Origin: Chryseobacterium sp. JAH
Lineage (GTDB): Bacteria; Bacteroidota; Bacteroidia; Flavobacteriales; Weeksellaceae
DNA: 64,000 nucleotides
Reading direction: 5' to 3'
Assembly: GCF_001507335.1 (NCBI RefSeq)
Contig: NZ_LMAH01000005.1
Location: 124,001 to 188,000, forward strand
In this document: positions 24,838 through 32,351 of the stretch, piece by piece
How the letters are laid out: each line of letters begins with the position of its first letter
Position numbering within the stretch: position 1 is the first letter of the stretch
Program-made: the position numbers and the translations under genes
Notes under the pieces: model-generated
Seen by the model: the letters and a program-made list of their open reading frames with translations, nothing else
Database searches by the model: none
What the model was told of the DNA's origin: nothing

Positions 24838-25605
24838 TTAGAAATTTATCTCCAAACCGTCGTAGGCAAGGTGTATTCCGTCGGGAAGTAACTTATCTTC
24901 AATGTCATGCAGCCCAAAATGATGACTGATATGCGTTAAAAATAATTTCTTGGGTTTAAGCCCTTCATGTAATTTTATGACGTCTGCCAGAATAAAATGA
25001 GCAGGATGTGGATCAAATTTACGGATGCAGTTTAAAATCAGTACATCCAGATTCTTAAGTTTTTCCTTTTCAGTATCTGAAATAAAGCCGGCATCAGTAA
25101 TGTATGCTAAGTTTTTAAATTTATAACCGAAAACTGAAATTTTGTAGTGTATAACTTCTACAGGAGTTATTTCAATATCTAAGACTTCAAAAGAATTGTT
25201 TTCAATGCTATGCAAATCAAACGCAGGGGCTCCCGGATATCTATCATCAGCAAATGCATATGGAAAACGGTTTTTAACCTCATTTCCTACTCTTTCACTA
25301 CAGTAAAGCGGCATATTTTTACCGCTTTTGAAAATTAACGGACGCATGTCATCAAGACCTATAACGTGATCATTATGTTCATGGGTTAAAAGCGCAAGGT
25401 CGATATGGTTTTCTCTGTTGATCAGCATTTGCTGCCTAAAGTCGGGGCCGCAGTCGATGAGGATTTTTTTATTTTCATCGGTTGTTACCATTGCAGATGA
25501 TCTGAAACGGTTGTCCTTTGGATTTTTTGAGGTGCATACCTCGCAGTTGCAACCAATAACGGGAACGCCCTGAGAAGTTCCGGTTCCTAAAAATTTCAAC
25601 TTCAT
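24838..25605 (-). CDS. MBL-fold metal-dependent hydrolase (PhnP-like)
   Basis: 255 residues. Metallo-beta-lactamase fold with THEHNDHVIGLDD (metal ligands His, His, Asp, His) at about 75-87, and CGPDF before it. The N-terminus TGTSQGVPVIGCNCEVC carries the extra Cys cluster typical of PhnP-related phosphodiesterases. The C-terminal LTHISHHFGLH segment supplies a further metal ligand. A cyclic-phosphate or phosphodiester substrate is likely by family; no phosphonate genes are nearby. It is divergent from the 25659 gene and shares a 53-bp intergenic promoter region. Confidence 0.88.
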   Translation of the reverse strand: MKLKFLGTGTSQGVPVIGCNCEVCTSKNPKDNRFRSSAMVTTDENKKILIDCGPDFRQQMLINRENHIDLALLTHEHNDHVIGLDDMRPLIFKSGKNMPLYCSERVGNEVKNRFPYAFADDRYPGAPAFDLHSIENNSFEVLDIEITPVEVIHYKISVFGYKFKNLAYITDAGFISDTEKEKLKNLDVLILNCIRKFDPHPAHFILADVIKLHEGLKPKKLFLTHISHHFGLHDIEDKLLPDGIHLAYDGLEINF

Positions 25606-25610
25606 TTGTT

Positions 25611-25639
25611 TTGAGGTTGGTTTAATTTTGGTAAATTTA
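25611..25639 (+). promoter_or_regulatory. Promoter for the gene at 25659
   Basis: TTG at 25611-25613, 18-bp spacer, TAAATTTA at 25632-25639 (one mismatch to TAnnTTTG). It starts 5 bp beyond the start codon of the divergent hydrolase gene. Confidence 0.45.
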
Positions 25640-25658
25640 CGAAAAATTTAATGTCCTA

Positions 25659-27086
25659 ATGTATCAGAAACTAACTCCTAAACAAAAAGCATTAACAATT
25701 AATCTAGATCCTACTATTTATGGTACTTTCGCAGAAATTGGAGCAGGGCAGGAAACTGTACGACACTTTTTTAGAGCAGGGGGAGCTTCAGGTACGATTG
25801 CTAAGGCAATGTCAGCGTATGACAAAGATTTTAGTGACGCCATCTACGGAAAAGAAGTTAAAAACAGGTATGTAACTCAGAACAGACTTCGAAAAATGCT
25901 TCGCTATGAAGTTTCATTAATCGAAGAAAGAATTTCAAGAGAAAACAGCCCAAACAGAAAGTTTTTTTCCTACGCCAATACAGTAACCACTATCAATTTT
26001 GATAAAACCGTAAAAGGTCACGGATGGGTAGGAATTCGTTTTCAGGTAAAAGAAAATGAAGATTATAATGAAGTGGTTATTCACGTAAAATTCAAAGAGA
26101 ACGATGCTACTTTGCAGCAGGAGACTCTTGGGAATTTGGGGGTAAATCTTATCTTCGGAGCATTTACATATTTTGATAATCCAAGACGTTTGATAGAATC
26201 ACTTTATGATGATGTGGCTACCGATAATCTGGAGATAGATATGATTGATTTCAGCGGTCCCGCTTTCGCTTATGTTGATAACAGACTGATGTCTTTGCAG
26301 CTCGTGAAAAACAATATGACCGATGCTGTGATTTTTAATTCTCAAGGGAATAATATGCTTCCGGCAGATGTTTTGTACAAAAAAAATATTTTCGCTGTAA
26401 GAGGAAGTTTTAGACCTGTAACGAGAGTGAATATTGATATGCTGCGCAACGGTATGGATATGTTCCTGAAAGATGCCATCTGTACGCAGGAGGAAACAGA
26501 AGTTCTGATTGAAATTACCATCTCTAATCTGCGTGCAGACGGAGATATTGATGAACGCGATTTCTTGGATAGAGTAGACGTTCTCGGAAAATTAGGATAT
26601 ACCGTTATCATCTCAAACTTCTCAGAGTATTACAGACTGATCGACTATTTCTCTCACTACACAAATGGAGATATTGGTGTAGCCATGGGTGTGAATAATA
26701 TGCTGATGGTATTTGATGAAAAATATTACAAAGATCTTTCGGGCGGAATTCTGGAAGCATTCGGTAAGTTTTTCAGAAACGGAATGAGAGTTTACCTTTA
26801 CCCTTACAAAGATCCTGAAACTCACGAATTGCTTGATTCTGATAATCTTAAAGTGGAAGAAAGTCTGAAAGAATTATATAAATATTTCAAACTTAACAAT
26901 CGTATTGTGGATATTAAAAACTACGATCCGGAGTTTTTGGAAATTTATTCTAGAGAAATACTGAGAAAAATAGCTTGCAATGTTAGCGGTTGGGAAAATC
27001 AGGTGCCGGAAGGCGTTGCTGAAATGATAAAAGAAAGAGGAATGTTCGGTTATAAACAAGAGCTTTCTCTAAAACAATTTTCTTAA
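25659..27086 (+). CDS. Conserved protein of unknown function (GTFAEIGAGQE family)
   Basis: 475 residues, soluble, no signal peptide. It opens with TINLDPTIYGTFAEIGAGQETVRHFFRAGG (core YGTFAEIGAGQE), a motif I know from a protein family common in Bacteroidota and sometimes labelled nicotinate-nucleotide adenylyltransferase. I see no HxGH nucleotidyltransferase motif that would support that label. The length, high charge and lack of membrane segments suggest a cytosolic enzyme or scaffold. The next gene, an fRMsr-like GAF protein, begins 12 bp downstream, so the two are co-transcribed. Confidence 0.8.
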   Translation: MYQKLTPKQKALTINLDPTIYGTFAEIGAGQETVRHFFRAGGASGTIAKAMSAYDKDFSDAIYGKEVKNRYVTQNRLRKMLRYEVSLIEERISRENSPNRKFFSYANTVTTINFDKTVKGHGWVGIRFQVKENEDYNEVVIHVKFKENDATLQQETLGNLGVNLIFGAFTYFDNPRRLIESLYDDVATDNLEIDMIDFSGPAFAYVDNRLMSLQLVKNNMTDAVIFNSQGNNMLPADVLYKKNIFAVRGSFRPVTRVNIDMLRNGMDMFLKDAICTQEETEVLIEITISNLRADGDIDERDFLDRVDVLGKLGYTVIISNFSEYYRLIDYFSHYTNGDIGVAMGVNNMLMVFDEKYYKDLSGGILEAFGKFFRNGMRVYLYPYKDPETHELLDSDNLKVEESLKELYKYFKLNNRIVDIKNYDPEFLEIYSREILRKIACNVSGWENQVPEGVAEMIKERGMFGYKQELSLKQFS

Positions 27087-27098
27087 AACAAATTTAAA

Positions 27099-27548
27099 AT
27101 GTCTGAATTAAAAAAAAGACTTTCGTCTATTCTTGAAAGTCCAAAACATAACACTGAAGAGAAACTTGAGAAAGTTTGTCATCTTTTAGATCAGGAAATT
27201 TCTTACTTTAACTGGACGGGATTTTATTTCAAAAACGGAGATAAAAACGAGTTGAAATTGGGGCCTTATGTAGGTGCAGAAACTGACCATATCATCATTC
27301 CTTATGGAAAAGGTATTTGCGGGCAGGTTGCAGTTTCCAACGAAACGTTTATCGTTCCTGATGTTCATTTACAGGATAACTATCTGAGCTGCTCAATTGA
27401 TACTAAAGCAGAGATTGTAGTTCCTATTTTCAAAAACGGTGAAAACATCGGTCAGATTGACATCGATTCTCATACGATTGATCCTTTTACGAAAGAAGAT
27501 TTAGAATTGTTGGAATGGCTTTGTAATGAAGTTTCAAAAATATTGTAG
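27099..27548 (+). CDS. msrC: GAF-domain free methionine-(R)-sulfoxide reductase-like protein
   Basis: 149 residues, a single GAF domain. The core GKGICGQVAVSNETFIVPDVH and YLSCSIDTKAEIVVPI matches the fRMsr (YebR/MsrC) family, which reduces free methionine-R-sulfoxide. Two of the three usual cysteines are present (GICG and LSCS). The position that holds a further Cys in E. coli YebR, about ten residues before GKG, reads TDHI here. Activity is therefore likely but not certain. It shares an operon with the 475-residue unknown and ends in a terminator. Confidence 0.75.
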   Translation: MSELKKRLSSILESPKHNTEEKLEKVCHLLDQEISYFNWTGFYFKNGDKNELKLGPYVGAETDHIIIPYGKGICGQVAVSNETFIVPDVHLQDNYLSCSIDTKAEIVVPIFKNGENIGQIDIDSHTIDPFTKEDLELLEWLCNEVSKIL

Positions 27549-27575
27549 TATTTTTTTAGCTTAATCAAATATATG

Positions 27576-27598
27576 AACTCCGATTTTTAATCGGAGTT
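27576..27598 (+). terminator. Rho-independent terminator after the GAF/fRMsr gene
   Basis: Perfect stem AACTCCGATT / AATCGGAGTT, three-base loop, then eight T. Confidence 0.88.
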
Positions 27599-27672
27599 TT
27601 TTTTATATTTATACTTCTTATTCATAAAGAAGTGAATAAAAAAATATAACATTCAATAAAATTTAATTCGTC

Positions 27673-28523
27673 ATGATTAAAAATCACTATATTGTTTTAA
27701 TAATTCTCCTTTTCATTATTTCGTGTAAAAATGAGAAGAATCAAACTGTGGCCAAACGAAAACCTCAGGAAGAGGTCACTGAAAATTCAATGATTCAACC
27801 TCCTGTTTTTTTAGATTCTTTAAAAACAGAAAATGAAATTCTGAAGCATCTTCAAAATCGGAAAATAGAAATTTCTTCTCATTTGAAAAATTCATCACCT
27901 GAAAATGCTGGTGAAATTTATGAAAATCTAAAAAAGGAAAATGATTCTGCAGTTTTGCTTTTAGCTCTAAAACAGATGGTTTTGCTTGAGCACAGATATT
28001 AACACAAAAGTTTCCGGATGATGTCAAAAAAATAATTGATAGATACGAAAAAACAGGAATTGAATTTTGGGAAATCGGAGAAGGAATGACAGAACTCAGA
28101 ATGTTTCCCGATTATTATTTAAAACTATTCACTGGCAGACTTACTGCAGATTATCAGCAGTATCTCGAGATCATTTCAGAAGAGGATAAGTTTCTTTTTG
28201 CTGCCGACGCCGGAATTATTATCCCATGGCGCGATGTTGCCCTTAGAGTGGAGGTTCGAGAAAAGTTTTTGAAAAGTTTTCCCAATTCAAAATTAGCGAA
28301 AAAAATAAAAGATGAACTGAAGGACTACCGTTACGCATATCTTGCAGGATATGATAATACGCAGACGAATGAGAAGGGCATTTTTTTTCCTGAAAATGTA
28401 AAAGAATTCAGACGTTTTGTAAAAGAAAATCCGAATAGTGAAACTTCAAAAATTATTGTTGAAATGCTGGCTCAAAAACGGAACAGTGAAGAGCTTTGGA
28501 GTTTTATCAAGCAAAGAATTTGA
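27673..28523 (+). pseudogene. Frameshifted lipoprotein gene (two fragments)
   Basis: The 5' part (27673-28002) encodes a signal peptide with lipobox FIISC and 109 residues, ending at TAA in ATATTAACACAAAAG. In the next frame the sequence continues without interruption as LTQKFPDDVKKIIDRYEK and on to the stop at 28523, giving about 175 more residues. Restoring one T in the TATTAACA run joins the halves into EHRYLTQKF and a protein of about 283 residues. The function is unknown; it is helical, charged and probably periplasmic. Either a true loss-of-function deletion or a sequencing error in a short T run. The 3' part contains an ATG at 28086 that could be called as a separate gene. Confidence 0.7.
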
Positions 28524-28812
28524 TTTGAATAGCGAGCAATGAGTTGCATCTCATCAAATACTTTCCAGCATTATAATTTCTCAATTTAAAATAGTAAATA
28601 ATCCATAAATCCGGGGAGTAGGTTTGAGAGAATAATCGATATATTATTTTTTTCTAATTGTTTTAAAGAGATTAAAATAAGCAGTTACATTGGAAATAAA
28701 TTTCTCAATATATTAATTCAATGTAATTAGAAATAATTCTAGTCTTCGTCGATCTAAAAAATATTTGCATCAAATTTGCAACCCAAATAGTAATTTAATT
28801 TTAATATAAAAC

Positions 28813-29487
28813 ATGGATAGAAGAAAGGATAATTTTATAGATAATTTCTCAACTTATTTCACAGAAAGGAAAAAAACTTTGTTTCTATGTTTTTCACTGT
28901 TTTTTGTAATCGTCTTTTTACTTCTTAGTGTCTACGTAATTCATTTTACTCCGTCATGGGATATCATGGTTTCTCAGGAGATACAGGAGGACCAAAATGA
29001 AATTTTAGACAGCCTGATGAAAGGTTTTAGTTGGCTGGGCACTGTTTATGTTGCTGCAGTTATGGTGATTCTGTTTTCTCTTGTTTTCTTACTATTCAAA
29101 TACATCAACGAGGCTTTGTTTACTTTATCATGCCTTCTGTCTGGTGGTGTCAGTTACGTTTTAAAAATGATGATCGACCGACCGCGACCTAGTGTAGATT
29201 TTGTAAGAGTTGTACAGGAAACACATTATCAGAGCTTTCCGAGTGGTCATGTCTTGTTTTATACTACATTTTTTGGCTCATTGATGGTAATTGCTTTATA
29301 TTCAAGAGTTTTAAAACTGTCGATCAAGGCGATTATTAGTTTGGTTTGTCTCGGGATGATTGTGCTTGGAGCTATTTCACGTATTTACTTAGGTGCACAC
29401 TGGTTTACTGATGTTCTCGGAGGATTTGTTGTGGGAGTTCTTTTTTTGATGATTACGGCAAGCTTGTATATAAGGAGCAGAAAATAA
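28813..29487 (+). CDS. PAP2-family membrane phosphatase
   Basis: 224 residues with about five to six transmembrane helices. The three PAP2 motifs are complete: KMMIDRPRP (K-x6-RP), FPSGHV (PSGH) and SRIYLGAHW (SR-x5-H). Enzymes of this type dephosphorylate lipid phosphates such as phosphatidic acid or undecaprenyl pyrophosphate at the outer face of the inner membrane. It is convergent with the KAS III-like gene; a bidirectional terminator lies between. Which lipid is used cannot be decided from sequence. Confidence 0.92.
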   Translation: MDRRKDNFIDNFSTYFTERKKTLFLCFSLFFVIVFLLLSVYVIHFTPSWDIMVSQEIQEDQNEILDSLMKGFSWLGTVYVAAVMVILFSLVFLLFKYINEALFTLSCLLSGGVSYVLKMMIDRPRPSVDFVRVVQETHYQSFPSGHVLFYTTFFGSLMVIALYSRVLKLSIKAIISLVCLGMIVLGAISRIYLGAHWFTDVLGGFVVGVLFLMITASLYIRSRK

Positions 29488-29498
29488 GTATAAAAAAA

Positions 29499-29524
29499 TC
29501 GCCGTCAGAAATTTCTGACGGCGA
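29499..29524. terminator. Bidirectional terminator between convergent genes
   Basis: Perfect 12-bp stem TCGCCGTCAGAA / TTCTGACGGCGA with a two-base gap, A-rich DNA on the left and T-rich on the right. It serves the PAP2 gene and the KAS III-like gene. Confidence 0.85.
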
Positions 29525-29554
29525 ATATTATTTGTTTTGTTCAATTTTGAACTA

Positions 29555-30613
29555 CTATACTTTATAAGTAAATGCATTGATGTTCATACCTGCTCCCACT
29601 GATGCAAAAAGAATAATATCACCTTCTGCGAAAGAGTGTTCCTCCATCTCACCTTTCATAATCAGATCGTATAAGGTAGGTATCGTTGCTACACTGCTGT
29701 TTCCAAATTTATGAATAGACATTGGCATAATATCCACTGGTGCAGTCATGTCATAAAGGCTGTAGAACCTGTCGATAATTGCTTCATCCATTTTTTCGTT
29801 CGCCTGGTGAATTAAGATTTTCTTTAAATCTTTAATATCAATTCCTGCTTTTTCTAAACAAGATTTCATAGCGAGTGGCACTTTTGTCAAAGCAAATTCA
29901 TAAATCTTTCGTCCTTTCATTTTAATGTAACGAATATCTGATTCATCCTCCTGCTTATAAGAAGTTCCGAAAAACAAAAAATTGGCTTCGTCGTAAGCGT
30001 AGGTGGCGCTTTCATGAGAAAGGATCCCATTGTTCTGGTCTGTGGCCTCCACAATCACTGCACCTGCACCATCAGCATAGATCATAGAATCACGGTCATA
30101 AGGATCTGTAACTCTGGATAAAGTTTCTGCTCCTATTACCAGACATCGTTTTGCAATTCCTGCTTTTACAAATGAACTTGCATGAATCATTGCCTCATTC
30201 CATCCCGGACAGCCAAACAAAAGATCATAAGCTACACAGCTAGGGTTTTGTATACGAAGTTTATTTTTTACGCGGGTTGCAATACTTGGTACTGTGTCTG
30301 ACTGAATTTTTCCTTTTTCAATATCACCGTAATTATGTGCAACTATAATATAATCAATAGACTCTCGATCAATATCTGCATCTTCTATTGCCTTTTCTGC
30401 TGCAAAATAGGCAAGGTCTGATGTGACGTGCTGAGAATCAGCATATCTGCGTTCTTCAATTCCTGTAATATCTTTAAATTTTCCAATAATAGACTCTGGA
30501 AATTTGATTGCTAAACCATCTTCATTCAAAAATACATGATCTTTAAAATCGGCATTTCTCATCACATTCTCTGGGGTATAGCTGCCGGAACCTTTAATTC
30601 TTATATTCATCAT
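29555..30613 (-). CDS. 3-oxoacyl-ACP synthase III-like (FabH family) enzyme
   Basis: 352 residues, thiolase fold. The catalytic triad is complete: Cys135 in LLFGCPGW, His269 in LIHQANEKM and Asn305 in KFGNSSVAT. It condenses an acyl-CoA with malonyl-ACP. It differs from canonical FabH in length and in an insertion around 100-120, resembling the extra FabH paralogues of flavobacteria, so I do not assign fabH. No other fatty-acid gene is adjacent. Start at 30613 (MMN); the second Met is equally possible. Confidence 0.88.
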   Translation of the reverse strand: MMNIRIKGSGSYTPENVMRNADFKDHVFLNEDGLAIKFPESIIGKFKDITGIEERRYADSQHVTSDLAYFAAEKAIEDADIDRESIDYIIVAHNYGDIEKGKIQSDTVPSIATRVKNKLRIQNPSCVAYDLLFGCPGWNEAMIHASSFVKAGIAKRCLVIGAETLSRVTDPYDRDSMIYADGAGAVIVEATDQNNGILSHESATYAYDEANFLFFGTSYKQEDESDIRYIKMKGRKIYEFALTKVPLAMKSCLEKAGIDIKDLKKILIHQANEKMDEAIIDRFYSLYDMTAPVDIMPMSIHKFGNSSVATIPTLYDLIMKGEMEEHSFAEGDIILFASVGAGMNINAFTYKV

Positions 30614-30798
30614 AGATATCTTTAATACATACCCACTGAAAGCTTTTTTTACGGAGTACTATTCAAAATTATGATAATTCCCTGTCTTATTGCCCATTTC
30701 ATAAGATTATTATAAAATTATTTTAAATTCTGAGCATAGGATATTTAAAAGGCTTTGGTTTTCAGGTGTTTATGTATTTTGTTTTAAAAGGCTTTAAA

Positions 30799-30924
30799 TT
30801 AAGAATTCTTTTTGTATTCTTCGATGTTTTTAAATTTTGAATGATATTCTCTCAGACGATTAGAAACCGCTTCGGTACTTACGGGATCGTGGTGTGGGAT
30901 TTGTATTTTAGCCCTTGTTTTTTA
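30799..30924 (-). pseudogene. Possible remnant of a small gene (C-terminal fragment)
   Basis: On the minus strand a 40-codon open stretch reads KTRAKIQIPHHDPVSTEA, then VSNRLREYHSKFKNIEEYKK and a final NS before TAA (30799-30801). It looks protein-like and not random, but it has no ATG, GTG or TTG start and a stop lies immediately upstream. It is probably the surviving tail of a small gene whose 5' end was lost beside the photolyase gene. The family is not recognised. Confidence 0.35.
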
Positions 30925-30937
30925 TTTTCAAATTCTT

Positions 30938-32221
30938 ATGAGTAAAATTAATATTTTTTGGTTCCGAAGAGATCTCAGACTTGAAGACAATACGGCACTT
31001 TTTCATGCATTAAAATCCGACTGTAAAGTATTGCCGCTATTTATTTTTGATCAAGAAATTTTGGATCAGCTTCATGATAAATCAGATAAACGAGTAGACT
31101 ATATTCATCAGGCGTTGACGGATATTAACAATGAACTGAAAAAATACAAAACAACACTCAAAACATTTTATGGAACTCCGATTGAGGTTTTCGAGAAATT
31201 GGTAGAAGAATTTGATGTAGATACTGTTTTCTGTAACCGCGATTACGAACCGCAGGCGATCAAAAGGGATGAAGAAATCAGAGAGTTTCTCTGTAAAAAA
31301 GAAATTAAATTTTCCGATTTTAAGGATCAGGTTATTTTCGAAAAAAATGATGTTCTAAAGGATGACAATTTACCGTATACTGTTTTTACTCCTTACTCAA
31401 AAAAATGGAAGCTGAATTTCAATTCCGTTAAAATCGTAGGATACGACAGCGATTTTTCAAATTTTGTTCATGTAAAAAATGAAAGTATCATCAGTTTAAA
31501 ACAAATTGGTTTTGAAAAAACAGATTTTGAATATAAGAAACCCATTCTAGAAAAAAAGTTAATTGATTCTTATGATACATACAGAGATTTTCCCGCATTG
31601 GATCATACAACGCATTTAGGAATTGCACTTCGTTTTGGAACCATCTCGGTGAGAGATTGTGTGAAATTTGCAGTGAATCATAATGAAGTCTGGCTAAGTG
31701 AACTCATTTGGCGGGAGTTTTTTATGCAGATCCTATATCATTTTCCTTATGTTATTAAAGGTTGCTTCAAGAAGAAATATGAAAATATTCAATGGCGAAA
31801 TGACGAGAACGAATTTACAAGATGGTGCGAAGGAAAAACCGGCTATCCTATTGTAGATGCGGGAATGAGACAGCTCAATGAGACCGGATTTATGCATAAC
31901 CGAGTGAGAATGATAACGGCAAGTTTTCTTACCAAACATCTGTTGATCGACTGGCGATGGGGAGAGGCTTATTTTGCACAGAAACTTTTAGATTACGAGC
32001 TGTCATCCAATAATGGAAACTGGCAATGGGCAGCTGGTTGTGGTTGCGACGCAGCACCATATTTCAGAGTTTTTAGCCCGGAAGCTCAAACACAGAAATT
32101 TGATAAAGACTTAAAATACATCCGCCAATGGCTGCCGAAAGATTATGACATCCAGCCAATTGTTGCGCATAAAGATGCAAGAGAAAGAGCCTTGAAAACC
32201 TACAAAAAAGGATTGGAATGA
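30938..32221 (+). CDS. phrB: Deoxyribodipyrimidine photolyase (class I)
   Basis: 427 residues. The N-terminal photolyase alpha/beta domain begins with INIFWFRRDLRLEDNTAL; the C-terminal FAD-binding helical domain includes WREFFMQIL, the WCEGKTGYPIVDAGMRQL motif (Trp and Met contacts to the lesion) and LSSNNGNWQWAAG. It repairs cyclobutane pyrimidine dimers with blue light. A member of the cryptochrome/DASH group is possible, but the NGNWQWAAGCGCDAAPYFR block fits a CPD photolyase best. It is preceded on the other strand by a gene remnant; a PAS histidine kinase follows after 130 bp. Confidence 0.93.
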   Translation: MSKINIFWFRRDLRLEDNTALFHALKSDCKVLPLFIFDQEILDQLHDKSDKRVDYIHQALTDINNELKKYKTTLKTFYGTPIEVFEKLVEEFDVDTVFCNRDYEPQAIKRDEEIREFLCKKEIKFSDFKDQVIFEKNDVLKDDNLPYTVFTPYSKKWKLNFNSVKIVGYDSDFSNFVHVKNESIISLKQIGFEKTDFEYKKPILEKKLIDSYDTYRDFPALDHTTHLGIALRFGTISVRDCVKFAVNHNEVWLSELIWREFFMQILYHFPYVIKGCFKKKYENIQWRNDENEFTRWCEGKTGYPIVDAGMRQLNETGFMHNRVRMITASFLTKHLLIDWRWGEAYFAQKLLDYELSSNNGNWQWAAGCGCDAAPYFRVFSPEAQTQKFDKDLKYIRQWLPKDYDIQPIVAHKDARERALKTYKKGLE

Positions 32222-32326
32222 TATAGTATAGGTATATTTTAATTTATTGAAACTACATGAACGTTTATTTTTAATAAAAATCACATTTCATGATTCAGAT
32301 ATTTCACAACTACCAACTTAATCCAC

Positions 32327-32334
32327 TATATTTG
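32327..32334 (+). promoter_or_regulatory. -7 promoter element of the PAS kinase gene
   Basis: TATATTTG, full TAnnTTTG match, 17 bp before the ATG. Confidence 0.45.
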
Positions 32335-32351
32335 TTTATATTTTCCGCTTA

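Noticed and set aside
27186..27368. Small minus-strand frame over the GAF gene
   Set aside because: Shadow frame; the GAF protein has a recognised motif set on the plus strand.
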